Origin: DATKYK01 sp034430255
GTDB taxonomy: Bacteria > Chloroflexota > Dehalococcoidia > E44-bin15
Reading direction: 5' to 3'
NCBI GenBank assembly: GCA_034430255.1
Contig: DAOUEU010000048.1
Span: 1-41,070, forward strand
DNA length: 41,070 nucleotides
A program made the position numbers and the translations under genes. The stretch's first letter is position 1, and the number at the start of each line of letters is the position of its first letter. This document shows positions 26,010-35,096 of this stretch, one piece after another. Under the pieces are notes generated by a model. That model did no database searches and had not been told where the DNA came from. It was given only the letters and a program-made list of their open reading frames with translations.

Positions 26010-26137
26010 TTGGGGTACAACCCCAAACTCCCGCCAGAGGGGAGTCCATAGGGATTCCCCTTTATAACTGTTTCCTGGTGAAACCATTGAGTAGCCTAGA
26101 GAATCGTTTCTAGGCGTTGTTGGAGCGGATGCTCCAA
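26010..26137. other. Four consecutive hairpins: candidate structured RNA or element end
   Basis: H1 is at 26010-26026 (7 bp, loop 3). H2 is at 26039-26060 (9 bp with one G-T pair, loop 4, followed by TTTAT). H3 is at 26095-26114 (8 bp with one G-T pair, loop 4). H4 is at 26120-26137 (7 perfect bp, loop GGAT). Four stable stems within 128 bases, with no overlapping gene, is unusual for this window. Strand and function are not known; the array lies about 250 bases upstream of purA. Confidence 0.5.
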
Positions 26138-26242
26138 TCTACACATAATCCTATAATCCCTCTGGACTTCTCTTTATAACTTCTGACTGATGAACCTTAA
26201 AATGAGTGAATGTCTTCTCTTCCATTTATCTGGTGTGCCCCC

Positions 26243-26271
26243 TTATCAAAAGGATGCCCGTCTGTTATACT
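26243..26271 (+). promoter_or_regulatory. Candidate promoter for purA
   Basis: TTATCA (26243-26248), a 17-base spacer, TATACT (26266-26271). The -10 is good and the -35 weak. The predicted leader to the purA ATG is about 110 bases. Confidence 0.4.
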
Positions 26272-26389
26272 GCGTGGTCGGGTGGGCGTAGTTCTGAGCT
26301 GTAAAGAGTGAGGGGGTGTGGTGGGGGGATTAGAAAAGGATTGGAGGAGAGCACTCACCGGGTATTATATAGATAGGTAGGAGGATGTT

Positions 26390-27673
26390 ATGCCGGTAAT
26401 CGCTGTTATTGGGGGGCAATGGGGTGACGAGGGGAAGGGTAAGATCGTAGACCTACTGGCGGAAAGGGCGAACATGGTAGTTCGTTTCTCCGGGGGTAGC
26501 AATGCTGGCCATACCGTGATTAATCCATATGGCGAGTTCAAGATGCACCTTATTCCCTCGGGTATTTTCCATAGAGGGGTTAACTGCATTATCGGCAACG
26601 GTGTGGTAATAGACCTTGCCGTGCTCTTCGAAGAGGTCGAAGCGCTGAAGAGGCAGGATATATCAATGGACAGGCTTTTTGTGAGCGACCGCGCTCACCT
26701 GATAATGCCCTATCACCTCCTGATTGACGGACTGGAGGAGGAATCGCGCGGCAGTGGAGCGATAGGGACTACCAGGAGGGGGATCGGCCCTGCCTATATG
26801 GACAAGGCGGGCCGGCTGGGGATACGCGCTGGTGACCTTCTGGATAAGGGCGCCTTTCTGGAGAGGCTTAGCTTGGTGCTGGAGCAGAAGAACCGTATCC
26901 TAACCCGGGTCTTTGACTCTGAGCCGCTGGCGCTGGAGGAGGTCTATGAAAAGTACTGCCATTATGGTGAGCTCTTTGCCCCCTTCATCAGGGAAACCGA
27001 TTTAATGGTACAGGAGGCTCTGGAGAGAAAGGATAATATCTTGCTTGAGGGGGCACAGGGAACCATGCTCGATGTTGATTTCGGCACCTACCCCTATGTT
27101 ACCTCCACCACCACCATGGCGGGGGCTGCTTGCTCCGGAGTGGGACTCAGCCCGCTGAAGCTCAATGGCATCGCTGGGGTGTTTAAGGCCTATACTACGA
27201 GGGTAGGGAGCGGTCCCATGCCCACGGAGCTTCTGGACGAGACCGGGGAGCTGATTCGCCAGCATGCCCATGAGCGCGGCGCCACCACCGGGCGTCCACG
27301 ACGCTGCGGCTGGTTCGATGGGGTGGTGGGTGGCTTCAGCGCCCGCGTAAATGGCTTTTCCTCATTTATCCTCACCCGCCTGGATATACTCAGTATCCTG
27401 TCCTCCATAAAAATATGCATTGCCTATCGGCTTGAGGGAAAGACCATTACCAGCCCCCCGTCCAGCGTGGCCGAGCTGGCGAGGTGCGAGCCAATCTATA
27501 AGGAGCTTCCCGGCTGGAAAACCGATATCAGCGACGTCCGCCGCTTTGAGGATCTGCCAGTTGAGGCTCGCAAATATGTGGAGATGCTGGAGGGGCTGCT
27601 TAATTGCCCTGCAAGCATCATCTCCGTGGGGGAGCGGCGGGAACAGACGATAGTGGTGAGCGAGCTATTTTGA
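26390..27673 (+). CDS. purA: Adenylosuccinate synthetase
   Basis: 427 residues, full length. It joins IMP and aspartate using GTP, the first step from IMP to AMP, in the cytoplasm. The P-loop GGQWGDEGKGK spans about 8-18, GHTV follows shortly after, and TTRRGIGPAYMDKAG is the IMP-binding loop. The C-terminal EQTIVVSELF is typical. GGAGG lies five bases before the ATG. The 3' end has a decayed second copy at 29495-29604, so the sequence directly after purA has been rearranged. Confidence 0.97.
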   Translation: MPVIAVIGGQWGDEGKGKIVDLLAERANMVVRFSGGSNAGHTVINPYGEFKMHLIPSGIFHRGVNCIIGNGVVIDLAVLFEEVEALKRQDISMDRLFVSDRAHLIMPYHLLIDGLEEESRGSGAIGTTRRGIGPAYMDKAGRLGIRAGDLLDKGAFLERLSLVLEQKNRILTRVFDSEPLALEEVYEKYCHYGELFAPFIRETDLMVQEALERKDNILLEGAQGTMLDVDFGTYPYVTSTTTMAGAACSGVGLSPLKLNGIAGVFKAYTTRVGSGPMPTELLDETGELIRQHAHERGATTGRPRRCGWFDGVVGGFSARVNGFSSFILTRLDILSILSSIKICIAYRLEGKTITSPPSSVAELARCEPIYKELPGWKTDISDVRRFEDLPVEARKYVEMLEGLLNCPASIISVGERREQTIVVSELF

Positions 27674-27776
27674 GCGGTCGACCCGGTCGCTGTTTAAAGC
27701 TGTTGTGCCTCATGCTGAGGTGGTCTTATAATGAATAATATTGGTTTGTATATTGTTTTTCGAAAGGAGCGATGCT

Positions 27777-28991
27777 GTGTTGGGTCGCAGAGTCAAAGTC
27801 ATTTTGGTACTGGTAGCCCTGCTGCCGCCAGCGCTTGCTGGCTGCGCCGGTGAAGGGCCGCAGCCGGTACTTTTTGGCTGTGCGCTGAGCCTGAGCGGCG
27901 ATCTTGGGGAAACGGGCAGTCTCTATATAGAGGGGTATGAATTGTGGAAGGGGAGGGTGAATTCGGGGGGCGGTATATCGATAGGTGGCGAGAGCTACCA
28001 GGTCGACATACTATATTACGATGATGAGAGCGACACCCAGAAGACCGGCGATCTGGTGGAGAAGCTCATCACCGAGGATGGGGTCGATTTCATCTTAGGC
28101 CCCTACGGGAGCAGTGCCAACCTCGAAGCGGCTGCGGTGGCGGATGAATACGGTGTCCCCATGGTTCAAGGCGGGGGCGCCGCGGATGAAATCTTCACTT
28201 CGGGCTTCGAGTACGTCTTCGGGCTGCTGAACCCAGCCAGTGATTATTTTAACAGCATCCTGGAATGGGGGACCGACATCGAACCGGGGCCGAATACGGT
28301 GGCCATAGTGTCTGCGGATGACGTCTTCTCTTTAAGTGCCGCTGGGGGGGCGGAGCAGTATGCCGGGGAATTGGGATACGATGTGATCTCACTTGCCACA
28401 TTCGAGAAGGAGGGCGACCTGCCTGGTATTCTGGGTAACCTCACAGATGATGATCCGGACATGGTGCTCTTCTCCGCACACTTCGAGGAGGCGTTGTCCT
28501 TCATCCAGACTGCCAAGGATGTGGGGTTAAGCCCCAACATGTTCGGTATCACCGTGGCACCCTCAGACCCTGCTTTCGTCGATGAGCTGGGGGCCGATGC
28601 CGATTACGTATTCGGCACCTCACAGTGGGTATCTTACCTGTCCTATAATGGCTCTGTATTCGGAAGCGCTGAAGGCTACGCCCAGCTTTTCCAGCAGGAG
28701 TACGGAAGGGAGCCGGATTACCACTCGGCTGCTGCCAGCGCCTGCGGGGTGAGCTATCAGCTTTCCCTGGAGCAGGCAGGTTCGCTTGACCGTGATGATG
28801 TCAGGGATGCGCTGGAAGCACTAGATGCCGAGACCTTCTACGGGCGAATTAATTTTGGAGCTGATGGAAGGATAGCCGATTGCCCCATGGTGGCAGTTCA
28901 GATTCAAGGTGGAGATATAGTTATCATTTTCCCGGAGAGCCTTGCAACCGGTTCGGCGCTTTATCCTGCTCCGGGGGATGGCACGCTATAA
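27777..28991 (+). CDS. Amino acid ABC transporter-type substrate-binding lipoprotein (orphan)
   Basis: 404 residues from a GTG at 27777, chosen because AAAGGAG ends eight bases upstream; a TTG at 27741 is open in frame but has no such site. A lipoprotein signal ends in LAGC (Cys23). The mature part is a Peripla_BP_6 (LivK-like) fold: LFGCALSLSGDLGETGSLYI at the start and DFILGPYGSSANLEAAAVA in lobe one. It is only distantly similar to LivK at 10478-11677. No permease or ATPase genes are nearby, so it either serves a distant transporter or acts as a sensor. It lies between purA and the purA remnant. Confidence 0.87.
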   Translation: MLGRRVKVILVLVALLPPALAGCAGEGPQPVLFGCALSLSGDLGETGSLYIEGYELWKGRVNSGGGISIGGESYQVDILYYDDESDTQKTGDLVEKLITEDGVDFILGPYGSSANLEAAAVADEYGVPMVQGGGAADEIFTSGFEYVFGLLNPASDYFNSILEWGTDIEPGPNTVAIVSADDVFSLSAAGGAEQYAGELGYDVISLATFEKEGDLPGILGNLTDDDPDMVLFSAHFEEALSFIQTAKDVGLSPNMFGITVAPSDPAFVDELGADADYVFGTSQWVSYLSYNGSVFGSAEGYAQLFQQEYGREPDYHSAAASACGVSYQLSLEQAGSLDRDDVRDALEALDAETFYGRINFGADGRIADCPMVAVQIQGGDIVIIFPESLATGSALYPAPGDGTL

Positions 28992-29062
28992 TAGTAGCTA
29001 GCCGCTGTGAACATTTTAAACTTTACAAAAGGGTTGGAAACTTCTGAGCGCCGCCTCATCAT

Positions 29063-29090
29063 GGCCGACGACCTGTTGTCGGCCTCAGTT
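29063..29090 (+). terminator. Candidate terminator after the binding-protein gene
   Basis: A nine-base-pair stem (29063-29071 with 29076-29084, one G-T pair) has a four-base loop; TCAGTTTTGG follows. The T-run is short, so termination may be partial. It ends just before the ribosome site of the next gene. Confidence 0.45.
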
Positions 29091-29106
29091 TTGGGAGGGA
29101 GTTGAG

Positions 29107-29436
29107 ATGAAGATGGAATATATTCACCAGGAGCTTGGCAAGGATGTAAATGCCCTGGCGGGGTACTATACTCCAATGAATGAGTTCAGGCTGGAGCATG
29201 GTGGGAGAGAGGTGCTTTGTGTAACCGGGCTCGGGGTTATTGAATCCAGTTGCTGTGGCACCGGTGGCTGCGCCTACGCAATTGTGCCCGGATACATTGT
29301 AAACTGGAAATACAGGGTCAGCGATACAGGTATGCCGGTTTCCGAGGTGGAGCCGGTCGCCGATAAGGAAACGAGGCAAGAAATTTCGGCCATTCTCCAG
29401 GAGGGGCAATACGTCCAGAACGTAGAATTCTGGTAG
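29107..29436 (+). CDS. Small conserved-looking protein with CCGTGGC motif, unknown
   Basis: 109 residues, ATG preceded by GGAGGG. No signal or membrane helix. The striking feature is SSCCGTGGCAY (C49, C50, C55), followed by AIVPGYIVNWKY, which looks like a metal- or cofactor-binding turn in a beta-rich domain. C38 is the only other Cys. I do not recognise a characterised family. It follows the orphan binding protein and precedes the purA remnant, so it may have arrived with that gene. Function is not assigned. Confidence 0.72.
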   Translation: MKMEYIHQELGKDVNALAGYYTPMNEFRLEHGGREVLCVTGLGVIESSCCGTGGCAYAIVPGYIVNWKYRVSDTGMPVSEVEPVADKETRQEISAILQEGQYVQNVEFW

Positions 29437-29494
29437 AATAACGGCGCTTTAAGGATTTACCAAGACGGGCGCTCACCTATTATTTCGGAGTTCT

Positions 29495-29604
29495 ATGGAG
29501 GGGCTTGAGGAGCTATTTAGTTGCCCTGCTGGTATAATCTTGGTAGTGAGCAGTGGGAGCAGACCATAATGCTGAGCGAGCTCACTAACCCGCTTAGGCG
29601 TTAG
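29495..29604 (+). pseudogene. Frameshifted remnant of a purA 3' end
   Basis: Translation gives MEGLEELFSCPAGIILV and, after a one-base deletion near 29547, EQWEQTIMLSELTNPLRR and a stop. This aligns with the PurA C-terminus (MLEGLLNCPASIISVGERRE, then QTIVVSELF). By hand, about 58 of 78 bases match 27593-27669. It is a decayed copy, too divergent for a recent duplication, and lies 1.8 kb downstream of the intact gene in the same orientation. Confidence 0.8.
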
Positions 29605-29615
29605 CGCAGTTATCT

Positions 29616-30092
29616 TTAATCTGGAGGCTGGTCTGGCTTCACGAATTCAAGCGCCTTTATTAGGATTTCGGTAACCCTCAGGTCGCCTAGGACCCTGCCT
29701 TCATTATCCAGGACGGGAATAATAGCATCTCCGTAGGCGATCATTCGCTCTAGAGCATCCTGTATTGTGTCGCTTACCTTGACACCAAAGTAGCGCCAAT
29801 CGCCACGTGCCAGGTCTTTGGCCCTTGTGGCAAGTGCGAGATGAATGATCTCCCCAGTAGATCCCTTTTCCACTCCCAACTTTCCGAAAAGTTGAAAATA
29901 TAACCACTTGAGGAGATCGGCACGCCTAATTGTCCCAGCGAATCTTTGATGCGAGTCCACAAGGAAAATCGCCCGAAGTTCTGGCCCTTGGGCGAGTCTG
30001 GCGATGACTTCCTGTAACGGTGTCCCTTCGGGTACAGATAGCGAGGCCGGCTCGCTGAGATGGTAAACCTCTTCGACTAGGATTGGCTTCAT
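29616..30092 (-). CDS. CBS-domain pair protein
   Basis: 158 residues forming two CBS motifs (about 10-60 and 104-150): PEGTPLQEVIARLAQGPE with RAIFLVDSHQRFAGTIRRAD, then SDTIQDALERMIAYGDAIIP with LDNEGRVLGDLRVTE. CBS pairs bind adenosyl nucleotides and regulate partner proteins. No catalytic domain is attached. The gene begins 28 bases after dapA and ends the rpsO-pnp-dap run, so a regulatory link with lysine synthesis is possible but not shown. Confidence 0.87.
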   Translation of the reverse strand: MKPILVEEVYHLSEPASLSVPEGTPLQEVIARLAQGPELRAIFLVDSHQRFAGTIRRADLLKWLYFQLFGKLGVEKGSTGEIIHLALATRAKDLARGDWRYFGVKVSDTIQDALERMIAYGDAIIPVLDNEGRVLGDLRVTEILIKALEFVKPDQPPD

Positions 30093-30120
30093 CGGAGCTA
30101 TACCTTGTTGGAGCCGACCC

Positions 30121-31014
30121 TCAGACTTTTAGGTCGATGCGGTAGTTTTTAAGCGTCGCCTTGATGGTAGCCGCCGCCTTCTCATCGGGCTCGGTGAGGG
30201 GCAGGCGAGGACTGCCCACACTGAATCCCACATGGTTCAGGGCATATTTGATGGGGATAGGGTTGGAAACGACGAAGAGGGCGTCTATCAGGGGAAGCAG
30301 GTGATGATGAATCGACGCTGCCTCTTTCATATTGCCGCTAATCAGCTTCTGGAGCATCTCCTGCATCTGATTGCCCACCAGGTGTGAGACCACGCTTATA
30401 ACCCCATATCCACCCATGGCCATGATGGGAAAGGTATCGCCATCGTTGCCACTATAGACCAGGAAATCCTTACCGGTACTATCGATGATCTTGGCGATCT
30501 GGCCCAGGTTGCCGCTTGCCTCCTTGATACCGACTATATTATCGATCTGACTCAGCCTTACCACGGTATCTGGTGCCAGGTTGGTGACGGTGCGGCTGGG
30601 CACGTTGTAGAGGATGCAGGGCAGTGAGGTGCTTTGGGCGATGGCCTTGAAGTGGGCGTAAAGCCCCTCCTGGGTCGGCTTGTTGTAATAGGGCACCACC
30701 AGCAGTATGGCGTCCACGCCGACCCGCTCCGCCTCTCTGGTTATATTCACGCCTTCCCTGGTGCAGTTGCTTCCCGTGCCGGCCATTACCGTCCCTCTTG
30801 CTCCCACCGTTTCCTTCACCGTGGCGAATAGTTTCAGTTGCTCTTCATCGGTCAGCGTGGGGCGTTCCCCGGTTGTGCCGGAAACCAGCAGCCCGTCGCT
30901 CCCCGAGTCCAAGAGCGCTAGGGATAGGCGCTTCATCTGCTCATAGTCAACCCCGCCTTCTTCATCGAAGGGGGTTACCATAGCGGTGATCAGTCTGCCC
31001 AGCTCATTCATCAT
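30121..31014 (-). CDS. dapA: 4-hydroxy-tetrahydrodipicolinate synthase
   Basis: 297 residues, the normal length. It condenses pyruvate and aspartate semialdehyde in lysine/diaminopimelate synthesis. The Schiff-base Lys is in GIKEASGN (K164), the catalytic Tyr in ILYNVPSRT (Y136), and GTTGE binds the substrate carboxylate. The ATG overlaps the asd stop by four bases (two Met codons in a row, either usable). It lies in order after dapB and asd. Confidence 0.96.
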   Translation of the reverse strand: MMNELGRLITAMVTPFDEEGGVDYEQMKRLSLALLDSGSDGLLVSGTTGERPTLTDEEQLKLFATVKETVGARGTVMAGTGSNCTREGVNITREAERVGVDAILLVVPYYNKPTQEGLYAHFKAIAQSTSLPCILYNVPSRTVTNLAPDTVVRLSQIDNIVGIKEASGNLGQIAKIIDSTGKDFLVYSGNDGDTFPIMAMGGYGVISVVSHLVGNQMQEMLQKLISGNMKEAASIHHHLLPLIDALFVVSNPIPIKYALNHVGFSVGSPRLPLTEPDEKAAATIKATLKNYRIDLKV

Positions 31015-32030
31015 ATCCAGCTCCTCTCCACCCCTATCTCCGCGATCTGGACGGCATTGAGGGCGGCCCCCTTTCTGAGGTTATCGGCAACTACCCACAT
31101 GACCAGCCCACGATCGTTGGAGGCATCACGTCGTATGCGTCCCACGAATACCTCGTCCGAGCCCGCGACAGACCAGGGCTGGGGATAGAGGCTAATATTG
31201 GGGTCATCGAGAACCCTGACCCCGGGCGCCTCGGCGAGGATGCGCCGCGCTGTGTCAGGGGACATCGGCTCGCTAAACTCGATATGGACAGCCTCACTGT
31301 GACCGATGAATATGGGAACCCGCACACAGGTCGCCGAAATGGCTATATTCTCGGCATGCATGATCTTCCTGCTTTCCTCTACCACCTTCCACTCTTCTTT
31401 TGAGTAACCATTGTCCAAGAAGAGGTCGATCTCTGGCAGTATGTTGAATGCGATCTGGTGGGGGTAGACGTGGGGCACCACGCTGCGTCCCTCCAGCACA
31501 GCCCTGGCTTGCTCGCTTAGTTCCTCCAGGGCGGCAGCACCGGTACCCGAAACTGCCTGATAGCTATCAACGATGAAGCGCTTTATGGGATTGACCCTGT
31601 GCAGGGGATAGAGAGCCACCACCAGCTGAATGGTGGAACAGTTTGGGTTAGCGATGATCCCACTATGATTCTTTATATCCTCGGCATTGACCTCGGGAAC
31701 CACCAAGGGAACATCGGGCTCCATCCTGAAGGCAGCGCTATTATCGATGACCACTGCCCCTGATTGCGCCGCGATGGGGGCGAAGTGGTGGCTGATTTCG
31801 GAGCCGGCGGAGAACAGTGCGATGTCTATCTCATCAAAAGACTGTGGCGTGGTCTCCTGGACCTCTATCTCCTCATCATCGACGGTGAGCCTGCGTCCCG
31901 CGGAGCGGTCCGAGGCGAATAGTTTAAGTGAGTTCATAGGGAAATTGCGCTGCCCCAGCACCTTTATAAACTCCTGTCCCACCAGTCCGGTGGCGCCCAC
32001 TATGGCAATGTTGCATTTTTTAATTACCAT
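31011..32030 (-). CDS. asd: Aspartate-semialdehyde dehydrogenase
   Basis: 339 residues. It reduces aspartyl phosphate to the semialdehyde with NADPH. The N-terminal GATGLVGQEF is the cofactor loop, the active-site Cys is in IANPNCSTIQ (C131), and a catalytic His region lies in GHSEAVHIEF. The start is four bases after the dapB stop, and the end overlaps dapA by four bases. This supplies the substrate of DapA. Confidence 0.96.
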   Translation of the reverse strand: MVIKKCNIAIVGATGLVGQEFIKVLGQRNFPMNSLKLFASDRSAGRRLTVDDEEIEVQETTPQSFDEIDIALFSAGSEISHHFAPIAAQSGAVVIDNSAAFRMEPDVPLVVPEVNAEDIKNHSGIIANPNCSTIQLVVALYPLHRVNPIKRFIVDSYQAVSGTGAAALEELSEQARAVLEGRSVVPHVYPHQIAFNILPEIDLFLDNGYSKEEWKVVEESRKIMHAENIAISATCVRVPIFIGHSEAVHIEFSEPMSPDTARRILAEAPGVRVLDDPNISLYPQPWSVAGSDEVFVGRIRRDASNDRGLVMWVVADNLRKGAALNAVQIAEIGVERSWI

Positions 32031-32034
32031 ATCC

Positions 32035-32826
32035 CTATAATCCTAGCAGTTTCTCAAGGCCATAGACAAGCCCCTTATTTTTTACCACATGTTTTACCGC
32101 CATGACAACCCCTGGCATGAATGACTCGCGGCTTATAGAGTCGTGGCTTATTTTAAGAGTCTGCCCCGTTGCCCCCAGGATCACCTCCTGATGTGCTAAA
32201 TACCCGGGAAGACGTACGCTATGCACGCTGATCCCATCGACCTGCCCGCCGCGGGTGCCGCTGAGGATCTCCTTCTTCAGCGCGGGATATAAAAAAGGCT
32301 CTCCACGTGTCTCAACCATCGCTCGTGCAGTGGCCAGGGCGGTGCCCGATGGGGCATCGGCCTTACCCTCATGGTGCTTTTCGATGACCTCGGCGTAATC
32401 GAAATATCTGGCTGCCAGTTTCGCCATGTGGATCATCAGAACTGCCCCCAGAGAGAAGTTAGGGGCTACCACTGTGCCGATATCGTTCTGGCGAGTTAAC
32501 CTTTCGATCTCGTCAAGGTCCTCCGGTGATAGGCCGGTGGTGCCGATAACCAGATTGACGCCGTGCCCGCCGGCGAGGCGCACTGCGGGCATGGTCACAT
32601 CCCTGATGGTGAAATCCACCATCACATCTGGACTGGTTTGTGAAATTATGGTCTCCAGGTCTCGAGAGGAAGGGATCTCACCGGATTCGTCGGGAAGGAG
32701 CAGGTGCTCTCGATCTGCCTTCAAATCCACCGCGCCCGCTGCCTCCAGCTCCGCATCGGAGCACAGGGCCCGCAGGACCTCACATCCCATCCTCCCCTTG
32801 GCACCGTGAACCAATACCCTTATCAT
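32035..32826 (-). CDS. dapB: 4-hydroxy-tetrahydrodipicolinate reductase
   Basis: 263 residues from the ATG at 32826; a longer frame reaching 32928 would overlap pnp and adds sequence foreign to the family. HGAKGRMG near the N-terminus binds NAD(P)H, IGTTGLS follows, and the signature EKHHEGKADAPSGTA carries the catalytic His and Lys. The start is 25 bases after the pnp stop with only a weak GAGG site. It works directly after DapA in the diaminopimelate pathway. Confidence 0.95.
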   Translation of the reverse strand: MIRVLVHGAKGRMGCEVLRALCSDAELEAAGAVDLKADREHLLLPDESGEIPSSRDLETIISQTSPDVMVDFTIRDVTMPAVRLAGGHGVNLVIGTTGLSPEDLDEIERLTRQNDIGTVVAPNFSLGAVLMIHMAKLAARYFDYAEVIEKHHEGKADAPSGTALATARAMVETRGEPFLYPALKKEILSGTRGGQVDGISVHSVRLPGYLAHQEVILGATGQTLKISHDSISRESFMPGVVMAVKHVVKNKGLVYGLEKLLGL

Positions 32827-32851
32827 CGTTGGATAAAACCTCGCTACTCGG

Positions 32852-35080
32852 TTACCTCTGGGGAGGTTTCCTGCCTCTATCTGGATAACGCCGCGGCGGC
32901 CCTCCCCTGGGTCTTCGCTCCAGATCACCGCCCCGGGACCGAGGGGGGGGATTATATAATTTTCCGGGAAAGCCTGGTGCCGCAGTATCCTTCACCATGT
33001 CCGTCTTTGAGAGCCCCTGAAGTACGGCGCGGCGTGAGAGGTTTATCCGCCCCATGCGGTCGATCTCTGTGACCATTACCATAATCTCATCGCCCACCTT
33101 GACTACATCCTCAACGCTGGGCACCCGGTAGTCGGCAAGCTCGCTGATATGGACCATCCCCTCCTTGCCGGGGAGGATCTCCACGAAGGCGCCGATGTTA
33201 ATCACCCGGGTCACCTTCCCGGTGTACATAGCGCCAACCTCCACATCCCGGGTCAAATCCTGGATGATCTTGATCGCCTTCTGTGCCCCCTCCTCGCTGG
33301 TGGAGCCGATAATTACGGTGCCATCATTTTCAACGTCTATGGTAGCCTTGGTCTCCTCGGTGATAGACCTTATCATCTTGCCCCCGGGGCCGATGACGGT
33401 ACCGATCTTATCGGGGTCAATGGTTATCTTGTACATCCGGGGGGCATATTTGCTGAGCTCTGGGCGACTGGAGCTTATGGTCTGGCTCATCTTATCCAGG
33501 ATGAAGCGGCGGGCATCGTTGGCCTGCTTAATCGCGTTCTCGATAACGTGGTAGGGGATCCCTTTGAGCTTGATGTCCATTTGGAGGGCGGTGATCCCCT
33601 GGGCAGTCCCCGCCACCTTGAAATCCATATTGCCATAGGCATCTTCCAGCCCCTCGATATCGGTGAGCAGGACAAATTTATCATCCTCGGCGATAACCCC
33701 CATGGCCACCCCAGCCACGGGTGCTTTTATGGGAATGCCAGCATCCATAAGGGACAGGACACTGGCGCACACGCTGCCCATTGAGGTCGAGCCATTGGAG
33801 GAGAGCACCTCGGAGACCAGGCGGATGGTGTAGGGAAAATCCACCTCACTGGGAAGTACGGGGGCAAGCGCCCTTTCCACCAGGGCACCATGCCCGATCT
33901 CCCGTCGCCCCGGCCCACCCATACGTTTAACCTCGCCGTTGGAGTAAGGAGGGAAATTGTAGTGATGCAGGAAACGCTTGGTCTCCTCAGGGCTGATGGT
34001 ATCGATGAGCTGCTCCTTTCTCATAGAGTCCAGCGTAGCGATGGTCAATACCTGGGTGCCTCCTCGGTTGAACAGCGCCGAGCCATGAGTGCGGGGGAGG
34101 AGGCCAACCTCACAGGAGATGGGGCGAACCTCATTCAACCCGCGACCGCCGACACGAGTGCCCCGCACCAGGATTTGGGACCTCACCTCCCTGCGTAACA
34201 GGGAATCGAGGGCGGATTTAATCTCCTGAGAGGAGAACTTCTCCTCCAGCTCCCGGGAAAGCTCCTCCTTGATCGTGGCGAGTGCCTCCTCACGCTCTGC
34301 CTTCGGCCTGAATACCAACTCTTTAAGCCTGTCTCCAGTAATAGCGGAGACCGCTTCCTCCACCTCAGGGTTTTCCTCGGTGGGTGTGAAATCCATCTTG
34401 GGCTTGCCATAGGCATCGATGATTTGCCTTTGTAGCCTGTTGATCTCCAGATTCGCCTGCTGCCCGAATTTGATGGCATCAAGGATGAGCTGGTCAGGTA
34501 TCTCCTTTGCTCCTGCCTCCACCATGACGAGTGCATCGCTGGTGCCGGCGACTACGACGTCTAGGGAGCTATTGGCCAGCTGGGTGAAGGTGGGGTTGAG
34601 CACCAACTCCCCATCGAGGCAACCGACACGTACCGCTCCCACCGGTCCATCAAAGGGGATGGTGGAGAGCGAGAGCGCTGCCGAGGCACCAACTATGGCC
34701 AGCACGTCGGGGTCGTTCTCTTGATCCGCAGAGAGGACGGTGATGACCACCTGGATCTCGTTACGGAAGCCCTTGGGAAAGAGGGGGCGGAGCGAGCGGT
34801 CGGTGAGCCGGTCGGCGAGGATGGCATCCTGGCTGGGGCGGCTTTCCCTTCTGATGAAGCTCCCCGGGATCTTGCCAGCGGCATAGTGCCTCTCCTCATA
34901 GTCCACGGTCAAGGGGAGAAAGTCGGCCCCCTCGCGTGGCTCGCTGGAGACGCAGGCGGTGACCAGTATCAGGGTATCACCATACTGAACAGTGACCGAG
35001 CCACCAGCCTGGTTGGCGAGCCTACCGGTCTCGATAATAAGAGAACGGTCGCCTAACAGACACTGAAAAATCTGCGGCAT
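32852..35080 (-). CDS. pnp: Polyribonucleotide nucleotidyltransferase (PNPase)
   Basis: 742 residues with the full architecture: two RNase PH domains (about 1-230 and 300-560) around an alpha-helical linker, then a KH domain (KIGTVIGPGGKMIRSITEET) and an S1 domain (GAMYTGKVTRVINIGAFVEI). The protein ends in an Arg/Gly/Pro-rich tail of about 35 residues. It degrades RNA phosphorolytically from the 3' end. AAGGAGG precedes the ATG. It follows rpsO by 16 bases, the ancient rpsO-pnp arrangement. Confidence 0.97.
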   Translation of the reverse strand: MPQIFQCLLGDRSLIIETGRLANQAGGSVTVQYGDTLILVTACVSSEPREGADFLPLTVDYEERHYAAGKIPGSFIRRESRPSQDAILADRLTDRSLRPLFPKGFRNEIQVVITVLSADQENDPDVLAIVGASAALSLSTIPFDGPVGAVRVGCLDGELVLNPTFTQLANSSLDVVVAGTSDALVMVEAGAKEIPDQLILDAIKFGQQANLEINRLQRQIIDAYGKPKMDFTPTEENPEVEEAVSAITGDRLKELVFRPKAEREEALATIKEELSRELEEKFSSQEIKSALDSLLRREVRSQILVRGTRVGGRGLNEVRPISCEVGLLPRTHGSALFNRGGTQVLTIATLDSMRKEQLIDTISPEETKRFLHHYNFPPYSNGEVKRMGGPGRREIGHGALVERALAPVLPSEVDFPYTIRLVSEVLSSNGSTSMGSVCASVLSLMDAGIPIKAPVAGVAMGVIAEDDKFVLLTDIEGLEDAYGNMDFKVAGTAQGITALQMDIKLKGIPYHVIENAIKQANDARRFILDKMSQTISSSRPELSKYAPRMYKITIDPDKIGTVIGPGGKMIRSITEETKATIDVENDGTVIIGSTSEEGAQKAIKIIQDLTRDVEVGAMYTGKVTRVINIGAFVEILPGKEGMVHISELADYRVPSVEDVVKVGDEIMVMVTEIDRMGRINLSRRAVLQGLSKTDMVKDTAAPGFPGKLYNPPPRSRGGDLERRPRGGPPRRYPDRGRKPPQR

Positions 35081-35096
35081 TATCGGGTTAACCTCC

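Larger units (their letters stand above)
25648..26389. other. Gene-free stretch, 742 bases, with hairpin array and promoters
   Basis: This holds the tRNA promoter, a 58-codon minus-strand stop-free segment that may be a decayed coding remnant (about 25738-25925), four consecutive hairpins at 26010-26137, and the purA promoter. No intact gene is visible. Confidence 0.5.

Noticed and set aside
32827..32928. N-terminal extension of dapB
   Set aside because: It would overlap pnp and does not resemble the family; the cofactor motif fits a start at 32826.
33149..33784. Long plus-strand frame of 211 codons
   Set aside because: Lies entirely antisense to the well-supported pnp gene; a shadow of its codon pattern.
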